Source: Amoebidium appalachense
Lineage: Eukaryota > Ichthyosporea
Reading direction: 5' to 3'
Length of the DNA: 64,000 nucleotides
Assembly: GCA_963693365.1 (NCBI GenBank)
Contig: CAVNZM010000017.1
Location: 6,324,001 to 6,388,000 of the forward strand
Both the position numbers and the translations under genes were made by a program. A model generated the notes under the pieces. The model saw only the letters and a list, made by a program, of their open reading frames with translations. It was not told the DNA's origin and searched no databases. Position 1 is the stretch's first letter. The number at the start of each line of letters is the position of its first letter. Of the stretch, positions 10,413 to 19,633 are shown in pieces.

Positions 10413-10832
10413 TTATTTGGAGAACCCGGCATACTGTGCCATGGGTTGCCTGGTAAAGCTGTTCTGGGGGTCACCACTACGGCCCACCCTCACGGGTGCA
10501 AAGTCCAGGTAGTAGGTCTGGTTGTTGAACGGGAGACCCCTGCTACCCAGACCACTCCTGCCCGGCATGGAGGGTAGGTGGTTGTCGGCGGGCAGGTTGC
10601 CGAAAGTCGGCAGCTCACGGAACGGCACACCGTACACCCCGGCCTGGAAGGTGCCGTCCGTGTGAGGTACACGGTAGGGGGCAACATAGGCTGCCTCGTA
10701 CTCGGCCTGTGGAGCCACCTTGTAGCCGTACACGGCTGCCTGGGTTGGTGTAGGTGCCCACGGTACAACGGCAGTGTCGGTAACATGGCTAGGTGTAGGT
10801 GCCCACGGTACAATAGCAGTGTCGGTAGCCAT
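10413..10832 (-). CDS. Hypothetical virion-associated protein (139 aa)
   Basis: ATG at 10832, stop at 10413. The N-terminus has two copies of a TDTA(I/V)VPWAPTP motif, then an Ala/Tyr-rich region and a basic C-terminus. It lies between the major capsid gene and the core-like gene on the same strand, with its own TATA box in the 48-bp gap after the capsid stop. No family recognised; a minor capsid or cement role is possible. Confidence 0.65.
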   Translation of the reverse strand: MATDTAIVPWAPTPSHVTDTAVVPWAPTPTQAAVYGYKVAPQAEYEAAYVAPYRVPHTDGTFQAGVYGVPFRELPTFGNLPADNHLPSMPGRSGLGSRGLPFNNQTYYLDFAPVRVGRSGDPQNSFTRQPMAQYAGFSK

Positions 10833-10850
10833 GTTTGCCGTGTGTGCTTG

Positions 10851-10860
10851 TTTTTATATA
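10851..10860 (-). promoter_or_regulatory. TATA box between capsid gene and 139-aa gene
   Basis: TATATAAAAA on the minus strand lies 19 bp before the ATG at 10832, in the short gap after the capsid stop codon. It shows that genes of the structural block have individual promoters. Confidence 0.6.
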
Positions 10861-10880
10861 GCCAGACACAATTTAGCACT

Positions 10881-12629
10881 CTAGGCCTCCACCGTCACCT
10901 CACGGGCACCAGACAGCACAAGCACGTTTTCATGGTGCACAAACGTGTCAAGGGTCAGGTCGTCGTACTCGTTGGCTCTGGAGGTACCGCTGGTGAACTT
11001 CTCCGTGTTGAGGTGCAGCAGAATGGGGGTAGCATCGGAGCTGGTGTCGAGGCCAGAGTACAGGTCACGGTCCCTCTCCAGGTCAAGGGCAATCATGAAC
11101 TGTTTATCCGGCCAGGCAGTGCTGTTGTACATGCAGTCGGCCGTGACGTCACCCAAGAAGTACAGGGCCTTGGCCAACTCCGCCCATGCCTCGGCACAGT
11201 TGTTCGAGGACACTCGAATCTCGTCGAGGGGCTTCTGGTAGGGTCCTATCTTGATCTGGTAGCTGGTGATGTTACTACGCTTGGACCTGAACGTCTCGCT
11301 GTTTGCTTGGGCCCAGTCGTTGCCACTCCTCACCAGGGACAGCAGGGACTTGACGTTCCGCCCCCGGAACGAAATGTGCAGGTCGGCAGGACTGCCCCCC
11401 TTGACGTAGCTCTGGAAATGGGTGAACGTGCTGTATGGAATATACACGTTCTTCTCCATCAGAGCCTTCTCAAAGCCGGCCGTGTACACGGCGTTCCACT
11501 CAATAATTTCACAGTGGAAGACGGGGTTGATAATCTCGTAGGACACGTCCTTCACCCATTCCGCGTTCTCGGTGGGCACGTACAGCACCTGGTTGGCCTC
11601 CCCCAGCGACAGCTCGATCTGTACCTCCCCCATGTATGACAGGGGCAGGTACCTGCCGGAACGCATGAGGCCGAGCTTGAGCTGATGAATGTAGGTGAAC
11701 CCGTCAGTGGCATCGATCTGGGCCTGAACGTTGACCTGCTGGGGTGGCCACTTGGCCACCTTCTTGGTGTAGTCGAGGTACTTGCCGTCTGTAATGCGGT
11801 CCTTGCCGGGTACACTGTCGGCCTCGGCGGGTGTGGGTATCAAGGTGTCATTGGCAAGGGGGGCTACGTCCTTGAGCTTTTCAATGCCAAACAGCCTCTT
11901 GAGCGGGTCGGGGTTGAAGAGAGCGTATTTACTATCGACAGCCGTATTCCACTTGTCTGCGTACTCCCAGTCGTCGTCCTGGGGCCCGTAGGTGCCATGC
12001 ATGCGGCCGGCAGGGCAGTTGCCGTAGTCGGCCGACGACAGGAAGCGTTCAAGGTTGATCATGAGGTGGTTGTACCCAGAAATGTCCTCCACGGTAGTGC
12101 CGTTGATGGACACGCGGGCACGGTCAAAGGGGGCAGCCGAGGAGCACAGGTGACCACCCATCATAGCCATACCCTCCAGGTTACGGACCTTGAGAGGGAA
12201 AATGTCCTTACTGGCAACAGCCGCCGGATTGAGGGTGTCAGAATCAGCCGTCCCGGTCTGGGGCACAGTGGTACCCTCATAGCCGACAGTGTCCTGGTTG
12301 TTGCTGATGGGGTGGTCGAGCTGGTCAGGGAGGGGGAACTTCCGCAGTCTCTCCACCTTGACACCCACGTTCTCGGGGGCGTTGGGGACGTTGGCCTTGA
12401 ACTGGAACGTCATGTAGCTGTTGAGACAGTCCAGGAAGCCCACGGCAGGCAGGGAGAACCGAATCACACGCTGCCCCTTGGAGCTGTACGTCGAGCCGGT
12501 CACCGGATAGGTCTTGACGGTCGATCGGCGGTTAATGTGGCTGAGCTCGACAGGTGAGTAGGTGCCGGCGTCCGTCAGCTTGTGGTAGGCCAGGTTGAGG
12601 GGCACGGAGGCGTCGTAGGGGGCTGCCAT
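10881..12629 (-). CDS. MCP: Major capsid protein, double jelly-roll (582 aa)
   Basis: Forms the hexon-like capsomers of the icosahedral shell. ATG at 12629, stop at 10881. The 582-residue length, the beta-rich pattern, the start of jelly roll 1 (RVIRFSLPAVGFLDCLNSYM), a conserved-looking core (GLMRSGRYLPLSYMGEVQIEL) and the following SYEIINPVFHCEIIEW strand match Polinton/Polinton-like virus capsid proteins. The packaging ATPase gene ends 12 bp upstream on the same strand, the usual capsid-ATPase neighbourhood. The reading frame is intact. Family assignment is from pattern and context; a structure prediction would settle it. Confidence 0.85.
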   Translation of the reverse strand: MAAPYDASVPLNLAYHKLTDAGTYSPVELSHINRRSTVKTYPVTGSTYSSKGQRVIRFSLPAVGFLDCLNSYMTFQFKANVPNAPENVGVKVERLRKFPLPDQLDHPISNNQDTVGYEGTTVPQTGTADSDTLNPAAVASKDIFPLKVRNLEGMAMMGGHLCSSAAPFDRARVSINGTTVEDISGYNHLMINLERFLSSADYGNCPAGRMHGTYGPQDDDWEYADKWNTAVDSKYALFNPDPLKRLFGIEKLKDVAPLANDTLIPTPAEADSVPGKDRITDGKYLDYTKKVAKWPPQQVNVQAQIDATDGFTYIHQLKLGLMRSGRYLPLSYMGEVQIELSLGEANQVLYVPTENAEWVKDVSYEIINPVFHCEIIEWNAVYTAGFEKALMEKNVYIPYSTFTHFQSYVKGGSPADLHISFRGRNVKSLLSLVRSGNDWAQANSETFRSKRSNITSYQIKIGPYQKPLDEIRVSSNNCAEAWAELAKALYFLGDVTADCMYNSTAWPDKQFMIALDLERDRDLYSGLDTSSDATPILLHLNTEKFTSGTSRANEYDDLTLDTFVHHENVLVLSGAREVTVEA

Positions 12630-12641
12630 GTTGCCGGTGTG

Positions 12642-13385
12642 TTACACATGGTCGACATTTTTTTCATTCGTGCCGAGCACCACCTCCTCCTCAAAATTGC
12701 GAAACATCCGACCCTCGTTCAGCCGGATAAAAAGAAAGTCGTGCTTGTCCCGGTAGACCGTGTCCATGAGCTCGAAAAACTGGGGGGTTTCGAGGGCCGG
12801 CAAGAACTCGTCCCTCAACACCTTGAGCTCGGTGTTGTTGGTGTTCTTAAAATAGGCCAAGGCATCGGCCTGGCTACGTAGCTCAAGGGGGATCTTGTTC
12901 AATTTCTGCCCCACCATCATCACCGACACACCAATGTGTCGTCGGTTCTGTGCCATACGTACAAATTCACGGAGGTTGCCGGATTTTCGGAAAATATGGG
13001 ACATGTCGTCGAACACCAACAACATCCGGTAATTTGGGTTGACCTTCTTGTGTTGGAGGGACAGTTTGAGAATCTCGGGGAGGAAGGTGACGTCCTGGTG
13101 CAGGCGGGCCTTGGGAATTTTCAGGGCCGTGCCGAGGGTGTGCATGCTCGGGCTGAAAATGTACACACGGTCAAACTGTTTATTGTAGAACTCGCCCTCC
13201 CGGGCAATGAGGTTGACGAGCAGGTTGGACTTGCCAGAACCAGGCTGGCCAATAAGCAAAAAGAAGAACACGTTGTCCATGAGGGGGTAGGGCACGTTCA
13301 GTTTGGTGTCACACGTCATCGGAATGTGCTCCACCGACAGTGGTGCCGGCAAGGGGTTGACGGCTATGGGTGGGGTAGGGTGCAT
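12642..13385 (-). CDS. A32-like genome-packaging ATPase (247 aa)
   Basis: FtsK/HerA-superfamily ATPase that pumps viral DNA into capsids. ATG at 13385, stop at 12642. Walker A GQPGSGKS is at residues 46-53 and Walker B MLLVFDD near 121-127, followed by the RRHIGVSVMMVGQ sensor-like motif typical of A32-like proteins. Length is normal for Polinton ATPases. It is directly upstream of the capsid gene in a compact same-strand block. Confidence 0.93.
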   Translation of the reverse strand: MHPTPPIAVNPLPAPLSVEHIPMTCDTKLNVPYPLMDNVFFFLLIGQPGSGKSNLLVNLIAREGEFYNKQFDRVYIFSPSMHTLGTALKIPKARLHQDVTFLPEILKLSLQHKKVNPNYRMLLVFDDMSHIFRKSGNLREFVRMAQNRRHIGVSVMMVGQKLNKIPLELRSQADALAYFKNTNNTELKVLRDEFLPALETPQFFELMDTVYRDKHDFLFIRLNEGRMFRNFEEEVVLGTNEKNVDHV

Positions 13386-13413
13386 GGTGTCACTCAGTGT
13401 AGGGTGGCTAAAA

Positions 13414-13683
13414 TTAATGACGGCAGCTGTCGATCTGCACGTTGTAGACGGTAAACTCGTCGAGGCACTTGAAACTGCAGAGGTACATAGGCTCGTCCCC
13501 CAGCCACGTCATGGTGCACCCACAGTCAAAGTCACAGCCTGGCCCCTCCTCCTGCGTGGCACACCGGAACCAGTGCCCACAGAAGTCGCACGCGTGCTGC
13601 CACGGCTCGGCATCCGTGTCGGACGCGCTCTTGGACGTTGTGCCGACCATGTTGGTTGACCGTGTTTGATAGTGGGCACACAT
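13414..13683 (-). CDS. Small zinc-binding protein (89 aa)
   Basis: The likely start is ATG 13683 (a longer upstream reading is antisense to the next gene); stop at 13414. Cysteine pairs CDFCGHWFRC, GCDFDCGC and CSFKC form a treble-clef or MYM/ribbon-like zinc site. The start lies 62 bp from the divergent gene at 13745, so the two share a short bidirectional promoter. Possible role in transcription or assembly; not recognised. Confidence 0.65.
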   Translation of the reverse strand: MCAHYQTRSTNMVGTTSKSASDTDAEPWQHACDFCGHWFRCATQEEGPGCDFDCGCTMTWLGDEPMYLCSFKCLDEFTVYNVQIDSCRH

Positions 13684-13744
13684 TTTTTGGACGTATGTAC
13701 GCCCAACGTTGGAAAAAAATGTGTCCCTATTGGTAACACCAACA

Positions 13745-14368
13745 ATGTCAACCGACGAGAACCAAATCGAGCGCATGTCGGACGGTGAGGCCGACCAACC
13801 GGTGTCCAACGAAACCACCAACACCGGTATGGGTGTGGACCCCATGGTGCTGGAAGCCGGCAACGCGGCAAGGGCCAAACGGCAACCCACAGCACGGCAG
13901 CTGGAGGCCTTGGAGAAGGGTAGGAGCACAAGGGTGGAACGCATGCGTAGGAACAAGGACTATATCCGTGAACTTGAGCAGAAGCTGCAGGTGCTGGAGA
14001 CCCGCCCAGCCGACCCCCCACCCCCAGCAGCAGCACCGGTACTGGTAGCACCCCCAAAGGCCCCCCGGCCAAAGCAGAAGAAGGCCCCACGAAAGCCCTT
14101 GGCACGGGTGACCTATGAAGAGGAGGACAGCTACGAGGAGAGTGACGGGTATGACAACCCGTACAACCCGTACTATGAGCACTATTACGTGCCCCCACCC
14201 CCACCCCCACACCCCATGGGTGCACCGGGCAGCTTCGGGCCTCCACCGATACGTCACAGCACGCCCCACACGGGCTACGGCACGTACCACACACAGGCAG
14301 CATCACAGCAGCCCCCTCCCCCGCAGCGTAGTTACAGTGACCACATTGCCAACCTCATCTCGTGGTGA
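13745..14368 (+). CDS. Coiled-coil, proline/tyrosine-rich hypothetical protein (207 aa)
   Basis: ATG at 13745. The N-terminus is acidic; a basic helix with a coiled-coil stretch follows (ARQLEALEKGRSTRVERMRR, then IRELEQKLQVLE), then proline/lysine linkers, an acidic Tyr-rich block and a PPPPPPHP tail. It resembles a scaffold or small structural protein. Not recognised. Confidence 0.65.
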   Translation: MSTDENQIERMSDGEADQPVSNETTNTGMGVDPMVLEAGNAARAKRQPTARQLEALEKGRSTRVERMRRNKDYIRELEQKLQVLETRPADPPPPAAAPVLVAPPKAPRPKQKKAPRKPLARVTYEEEDSYEESDGYDNPYNPYYEHYYVPPPPPPHPMGAPGSFGPPPIRHSTPHTGYGTYHTQAASQQPPPPQRSYSDHIANLISW

Positions 14369-14409
14369 AAAATTCACACATACCACTAGTAGCTAGGCTA
14401 CATGCAGGC

Positions 14410-14703
14410 ATGGCCACCCCGAAGAACATGAAGAATTTGCCGTCGGCATACTCGTCACCCTTCACCTTTGACGACTACTTGCAGTTCTACATACGCCACG
14501 GCACCGACAAACAGTTTGACCCGGCCGGCAACACGGAAGGGAAGAAGCCCGAAAACAAAATCGAGAAAAAGTTCCGGCAGTTGAAGAAGAAGGTGCCGGT
14601 GGACCGGCAGGAGGAGCTGAGGAAGGTGCTGGAGTACGAGGCCCAGCTGGATGCCCGCATGCTTGCCCACATACAGAAACAGGAGGGGGAGACCAACATC
14701 TAG
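14410..14703 (+). CDS. Small charged helical protein (97 aa)
   Basis: ATG at 14410. Strongly basic middle (ENKIEKKFRQLKKKVPVDRQ) and helical C-terminus (RKVLEYEAQLDARMLAHIQKQ). The stop overlaps by 4 bp the stop of the convergent gene at 14700. Function unknown. Confidence 0.6.
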   Translation: MATPKNMKNLPSAYSSPFTFDDYLQFYIRHGTDKQFDPAGNTEGKKPENKIEKKFRQLKKKVPVDRQEELRKVLEYEAQLDARMLAHIQKQEGETNI

Positions 14704-14939
14704 GGGTACGACCGACCCCCACCCCGCCTGAAGGACCTCTGCATGTAGTTGATGTTGCTGCCGACGTAGGCCACGTTTTGGGCAGCACGACCAATGTTCA
14801 ACACCGTCTGAAACCTATCCCAGTGCTCGTTGGGGTGGACAATAAGGGTGTGGTTGCGTGGTGCTGCCGTTCGGTCCGGCCGTGGCGGTCGCCAGTACTC
14901 GGAGTCGTTGGTATAGCCCGTGCCTTGTTGAAAATTCAT
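14700..14939 (-). CDS. Small hypothetical protein (79 aa)
   Basis: ATG at 14939 preceded by CTACCACC, the leader type seen before most late genes here. Basic C-terminus (MQRSFRRGGGRSYP). Convergent with the preceding gene. No recognised domain. Confidence 0.55.
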   Translation of the reverse strand: MNFQQGTGYTNDSEYWRPPRPDRTAAPRNHTLIVHPNEHWDRFQTVLNIGRAAQNVAYVGSNINYMQRSFRRGGGRSYP

Positions 14940-14985
14940 GGTGGTAGTAATGTCTTCATTGAGTGGTGGTGAAAATATGCAACAC

Positions 14986-16044
14986 CTAGCCGAACCGTTG
15001 TGGCTTGCTCATGGGTCGGACGACCGTGGACCCTGTGGGTCTGGGAATACGCCTCAGGCACAATAAAAAGGTCACGTCACCTCTCATCCGTACAACGTTG
15101 CCGTAACAGCTCACCAGCCTCACTGTGAGAGAGTTGATGTGCGTGCTGACGTCGAGTGGTAGCTCGATGACTGCCCCGTTGTCAAAGAACGGGACGGTGA
15201 TGTTGGGAAAGGCAGGAATGACGGCCAGCACGTCCTTGCTGGGGTAGGAGGACTGAAACTTGACGTCGGCGTTGGCTATACTCACGGACGACTCTGAGTT
15301 CACACCGTGAAGCTCGAGGAGGAAGTGGGTGGGGAAACACCCAACATTAGGGGCCGTGGTCTCGTCCCTGCCGGGCTTTGAGCTAACCAGGCTATCCCCC
15401 ACGTTCATACCGGCTGCAGCAGCCACCACCGGCGAGTCGAACCACATGAGGTACCTGGTATCGGGTGCACGGTTTACGAACTTAATCCGACCGGTCTTCT
15501 CGTCGTAGCTCAACTCCACTTCCCCGTCGGCAGGTTTGTCGTTGCCAAGTACGCTCGTAAGGTACCTATCCAGCAGGAACTGCAACCAATGCCCCATATA
15601 CGACCCAAAGACGTTTTCAGTACTCGCCAGGTCTCTGGATAACTCGTTGCTGCTCCCACGACCCACAAAGGCACCCGTCGGGCTCACCCCTAACTCCCAC
15701 AGGGGAATGGTACGCCACACCTTCTTGCCAGGTTCGATTTGCAACTCGTCGGGTGTGGCTTCAAAGTACAGGCGCTGGATGTCGGTGGGTGAGCCCCACC
15801 CCCCTCCCGGGGTCGGGAGCTGGCGGGCCATGTTGACATAGCACTCATCACGGGGGTACGGGTAGTAGAAGGTGGTGGGGGTGGTCATGGTGCTCACCCA
15901 CTTGACCCCCAACGACGTGTTCTGCTGGAACCCTATCGGGGGAGACAGCATGGCCTTCATTTCCACAGGGGCTGGGTCCTTCTGGCCTTGCACAAAGTCA
16001 CCGACGTGTTGCATGACTACGAGGTGTGTTGGGGCTTGGTCCAT
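14986..16044 (-). CDS. Putative penton/minor capsid protein (352 aa)
   Basis: The best start is ATG 16044 (CCACTACCACC leader); the open frame extends upstream but crosses the promoter. The protein is beta-rich. It ends with INSLTVRLVSCYGNVVRMRG and FLLCLRRI, a strand pattern common at the C-terminus of penton-like single jelly-roll proteins of Polinton-like viruses. It lies beside the fibre genes, consistent with a vertex protein. The function call is inference. Confidence 0.5.
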   Translation of the reverse strand: MDQAPTHLVVMQHVGDFVQGQKDPAPVEMKAMLSPPIGFQQNTSLGVKWVSTMTTPTTFYYPYPRDECYVNMARQLPTPGGGWGSPTDIQRLYFEATPDELQIEPGKKVWRTIPLWELGVSPTGAFVGRGSSNELSRDLASTENVFGSYMGHWLQFLLDRYLTSVLGNDKPADGEVELSYDEKTGRIKFVNRAPDTRYLMWFDSPVVAAAAGMNVGDSLVSSKPGRDETTAPNVGCFPTHFLLELHGVNSESSVSIANADVKFQSSYPSKDVLAVIPAFPNITVPFFDNGAVIELPLDVSTHINSLTVRLVSCYGNVVRMRGDVTFLLCLRRIPRPTGSTVVRPMSKPQRFG

Positions 16045-16067
16045 GGTGGTAGTGGGCACAAATACCG

Positions 16068-16075
16068 TTATAAAC
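16068..16075. promoter_or_regulatory. Shared TATA element of divergent penton-like and fibre genes
   Basis: TTATAAAC lies 24 bp from the minus-strand ATG (16044) and 50 bp from the plus-strand ATG (16125), in the 80-bp divergent spacer. Confidence 0.45.
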
Positions 16076-16124
16076 ACCGTACAAAAATTCAACGTCATGT
16101 AGTAACGTGCACACTTGTGCAACC

Positions 16125-17606
16125 ATGCCCAAATCACTCAACTGGACCGTGGCTGACGGGCTTGCACTCACGAACCGACGAAAAGACGGCTACTACGTGG
16201 GGGTGGTGGCCAACACAACAGGCCACAAACACGATGCATACGATCTGACATTGCCCTTGACCGGGCCGGCTACATTTGCCTACATGGCATGTGACCCCAA
16301 CGGCAACATGTCGTTTGTGGACGCTGCCGACGTGCCGTCCGATGCAACCGTGCAGGCACTGGGGGCCAGGGTGGCTACCGTAGAAGAAGTAAACACCACA
16401 CAGGACACGGACATTGCCGGTCTCAAAACCACAACGGAAGGTCTGGGTACCCGAATGACGGCCGTGGAGGGTGTGAACACCATGCAGAACACGGACATTG
16501 TCGGGCTCAAAACCACGGCAGGAGGTCTGGACACGAGGCTGACGGTAGTGGAGGGCAAGGCCACCACCGCCCTCAACACGGCCAACGGCGCAGTGACGGT
16601 CAACACCACACAGAACACGGACATTGCCGGCCTCAAGACCACCACGGGGAGCCTGGACACGAGGCTGACGGCAGTGGAGGGCAAGGCCACCACCGCCCTC
16701 AACACGGCCAACGGTGCAGTGACGGTCAACACCACGCAGACAAACGACATTGCCGGCCTCAAAACTACCACAGGGTCCCTCGACGCCCGGCTGACGGCCG
16801 TGGAGGCGAAAGCCACCAATGCCCTCAACACGGCCAACGGTGCAGTGACGGTCAACACGACACAGAACACGGACATTGCCGGTCTGAAGAGTAGTAGCAC
16901 GACACTTGGCCTCGACGTCAACCGGCTCAACACGCTCGTGAATCTCCACGACACGACCGTGGCTACCCTGACCACAGACATGGGTACCATCAAACCCCGT
17001 ATGCCACCGGCCGGCGAGGGCATGCTGCTCAGCAACACGTACGGGAGCCGGCGCACGGGCCCGGCCTACCTGACGGTGAAAGTACACCATGCTGCCGCCC
17101 AGGGGTGGAACGTTGCCGGAAAGGCTGCATGGGAGGACACGATCAGCATATACAGGTCAACGTACGAGCCAGTCATTAAACCCCAGTGCATATCATCGCC
17201 GGGGGCCGAACTCATAGTGATTGTCTACTTCTGGACACTAGGGACCAACGGTGTACGCAAGTATGTCACCCACGTGGGCTCCCTACCCATGTCGTGCGTG
17301 TCCCCGTGGGACATAAACAACATCTACCCGTTTGCGCTAGGCTCCGGCATGTTGGAGGGGGCCGTTGTTCCCACAGGGGATGACTTTCGGTTCAAGCTCA
17401 AGGTAAGGCTGACAAAGCTCTTCCAGACCGACACAGAGAGCTATGCAAGCGTTGCCGGCTACAACAACTTTGACGTGCTGGTGTTGGCAAAGTACCCACG
17501 GTTTACCGACTACAAGGACAAGGCCAGCATTCCCCGCACCAACATAGTCACCCACCCTCCCACCTACTATGCAGACCTTGAATGGGGGACGCAAAATTAT
17601 TTCTAA
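16125..17606 (+). CDS. Fibre-like protein with heptad-type repeats (493 aa)
   Basis: ATG at 16125 (an in-frame GTG at 16107 is less likely). The N-terminal module reads YYVGVVANTTGHKHDAYDLT and then a Gly/Asn turn. It has the same layout as the starts of the two genes at 17625 and 20439 and resembles the Y-V-G-x-x-A ... Y-x-L-x-x-P ... G-x-L-x-W units of tail-fibre proteins. A shaft of 42-residue repeats (NTTQNTDIAGLKTTTGSLDT...) follows, with the hydrophobic spacing of trimeric coiled coils, and a globular C-terminal domain of about 200 residues that would be the receptor-binding knob. Host attachment is inferred. Confidence 0.75.
   Translation: MPKSLNWTVADGLALTNRRKDGYYVGVVANTTGHKHDAYDLTLPLTGPATFAYMACDPNGNMSFVDAADVPSDATVQALGARVATVEEVNTTQDTDIAGLKTTTEGLGTRMTAVEGVNTMQNTDIVGLKTTAGGLDTRLTVVEGKATTALNTANGAVTVNTTQNTDIAGLKTTTGSLDTRLTAVEGKATTALNTANGAVTVNTTQTNDIAGLKTTTGSLDARLTAVEAKATNALNTANGAVTVNTTQNTDIAGLKSSSTTLGLDVNRLNTLVNLHDTTVATLTTDMGTIKPRMPPAGEGMLLSNTYGSRRTGPAYLTVKVHHAAAQGWNVAGKAAWEDTISIYRSTYEPVIKPQCISSPGAELIVIVYFWTLGTNGVRKYVTHVGSLPMSCVSPWDINNIYPFALGSGMLEGAVVPTGDDFRFKLKVRLTKLFQTDTESYASVAGYNNFDVLVLAKYPRFTDYKDKASIPRTNIVTHPPTYYADLEWGTQNYF
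16476..16853 (+). repeat. 126-bp shaft repeats in fibre-like gene
   Basis: Units start at 16476, 16602 and 16728, with partial units before (from about 16389) and after (16854). Copies are diverged, unlike the 90-bp array at 9.3 kb, so this is an older repeat under protein-level constraint. Confidence 0.85.
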
Positions 17607-17624
17607 CACACTAGTAAACCCACC

Positions 17625-19631
17625 ATGAGCGCTTTAGCGTGGCACGTTGCCCAGGGGCTCTCCCTGGTGGGCCCGAAGAGCGCAGACTACTACGTCGGCA
17701 TCCGACCCGATTCGAGCGGGCACGGGCACGACAGCTACGTCCTCGAGCTGCCCAAAAGCCTCCCCCGAGGGGGGCCTGCCTTCTTGAAGGTGGACGAGGT
17801 GGGGGCCGGTACCTTCATGCCCGTGGCGGAGGTGACCGACCGGCTGGACGACCTGGAGAGGAGGGTGGTGCTGTTGGAAAAGGGTATGGTCAAGAACTGG
17901 GACGAGCACACCGTCTACGACACCATGAAGGAAACCTTGGACACTATAGTAAAGGTGCTGTGGGGGGACGACAAGGAGAACTTCGAGGACAACATTGTAC
18001 GTCGCCTGCTGAGGCTGGAGGGCCTAACCCCCGACCCGATATTTCCCTACTCCATGTGGGTCCGGCCAAACTTTCTGTTTTCCGACGGGTGGACGTCGGT
18101 GCGTACCATAAACAGACAGATCAAGACGGCCCTGCCCGAACGACCCGACTTCCCCAAGTTTCCCATGATAAGCAACCCAGACACCCCACACAGCATGGGC
18201 ACCCCCCTCTTCTTTGGGAGCTGGGACGAGGAGAGACAGACCATCACGTTCCAGACCCACCACTACCCCATGTCTGCACGAACCGCATGCTTCAAGTTCG
18301 ACCATGTCGGCATAAACGGGCAGGACAAGGACGATGGCCACACGTACACCAACTTCTACGAAAACGAAACGGACGAGGCAAGACACGCCACCCTTTGGCC
18401 CTACACCCCAACCATGGAGGCCGTCATATCATCAAACACGTACCCCCTCAACAACAACTACGCCTACAACAAGAAGGGCATCAGCAGGGTCTTACCGTTC
18501 ATGACGTACGACATTGTCATGGGCACCGTGCCCCGGGGGGAGCCGCTGCAGCAGCACATTGCCGGCAAGCTCACCGCCAACCTAGACAGCAGCCAGCTGT
18601 ACGAGCTCAACCAGGTCGTCGTCGAGAAGGCCGAGTACCTGCACGACGTGCCCATCATCAACACAGAGGTTGACCACACGGACCTGCACGACACCAACAA
18701 CGACTGGCACATGGACTACATCAACGAGGACAACCCCGACCTGCCCGGGGGCGGAAAGTTCCCCTACGACGACAAGGTTCTCACAAACTGGATAAAGAGC
18801 AGGGTGTGGGCACAGGAGCAGGAGACCATAACGGGCACAACCAAGACACGGTACTTCAGGCCGGGCCTCCTGCACTTCTCCAACAGGGGCCCCAACGACT
18901 ACACCACCACACGCATGGGCTACGTGAAACTTGACCACAAGGTCCACTACAAGTTTCCCAGCGTCATGTTTCAATACGAAACCACCGTCAGCGCCGTCGG
19001 TGATTTGGGGGGGACCAACAAGAGCGTGTATTCGGGCCCAAAGGGGTCACTACCCCACCCGGAAATGGAGCTCACGTACAGGGTGACAAGCCGGGTGCTA
19101 CGTCTAAACTACAACGAAGCCGTTTCCCCCGACCCCTGGGACGAGGTGGACCAGCTATGGGAACCGGTGGGCTCGGCCCTCAAACAGTACCTCAACACCA
19201 TACGTGCACACATGCCCAACGGAAAGGTGCCACAGAGCATGCAGGAAAACGACCTGTGGTTCATGGTGAGGCCGAGGGAGATCAACTTTGTGCCCGTGCT
19301 GAGAGACTTCGTCGAAGAGGAAACGTTCAAACCAAGCCCGTTGGACATTGTGGAGAGTGTGATGGACCTGATGGGGGTCATACCTGTGGTCGGTGATGCC
19401 GTGTCTGCCGTGGGCAAGGGGGCATGCAAACTCGCACAGAGGTACGGAGGGAAGCTAGGCACGGGCATTGGCAAGATGGGCAAGAGGAAGGCACGCCGGG
19501 CCGCCACCGACTACGACAACTACGCCGCCGAGCTCGAGGCCTGGAAGAACAACCAGGGTAAGTACGGGCCCGACCACAACGTCGTGGATGTGGGTGACTG
19601 GGACAACGGGCCAAAATGGACCATGCCCTAA
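17625..19631 (+). CDS. Large fibre-associated structural protein (668 aa)
   Basis: ATG at 17625, 18 bp after the fibre gene. Residues 1-80 mirror the N-terminus of the preceding fibre (YYVGIRPDSSGHGHDSYVLE, then a short coiled coil RLDDLERRVVLLEK), so the two probably dock at the same virion site. A long beta-rich body follows. The C-terminus has a Gly/Ala-rich hydrophobic stretch (GVIPVVGDAVSAVGKG) that could be membrane-active, and a basic segment GKRKARR. Ends tail to tail with the next gene (2-bp gap). Specific function unknown. Confidence 0.7.
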   Translation: MSALAWHVAQGLSLVGPKSADYYVGIRPDSSGHGHDSYVLELPKSLPRGGPAFLKVDEVGAGTFMPVAEVTDRLDDLERRVVLLEKGMVKNWDEHTVYDTMKETLDTIVKVLWGDDKENFEDNIVRRLLRLEGLTPDPIFPYSMWVRPNFLFSDGWTSVRTINRQIKTALPERPDFPKFPMISNPDTPHSMGTPLFFGSWDEERQTITFQTHHYPMSARTACFKFDHVGINGQDKDDGHTYTNFYENETDEARHATLWPYTPTMEAVISSNTYPLNNNYAYNKKGISRVLPFMTYDIVMGTVPRGEPLQQHIAGKLTANLDSSQLYELNQVVVEKAEYLHDVPIINTEVDHTDLHDTNNDWHMDYINEDNPDLPGGGKFPYDDKVLTNWIKSRVWAQEQETITGTTKTRYFRPGLLHFSNRGPNDYTTTRMGYVKLDHKVHYKFPSVMFQYETTVSAVGDLGGTNKSVYSGPKGSLPHPEMELTYRVTSRVLRLNYNEAVSPDPWDEVDQLWEPVGSALKQYLNTIRAHMPNGKVPQSMQENDLWFMVRPREINFVPVLRDFVEEETFKPSPLDIVESVMDLMGVIPVVGDAVSAVGKGACKLAQRYGGKLGTGIGKMGKRKARRAATDYDNYAAELEAWKNNQGKYGPDHNVVDVGDWDNGPKWTMP

Positions 19632-19633
19632 AA

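Noticed and set aside
11685-12557. 290-codon plus-strand frame
   Set aside because: Antisense of the major capsid gene; no start context or domain.
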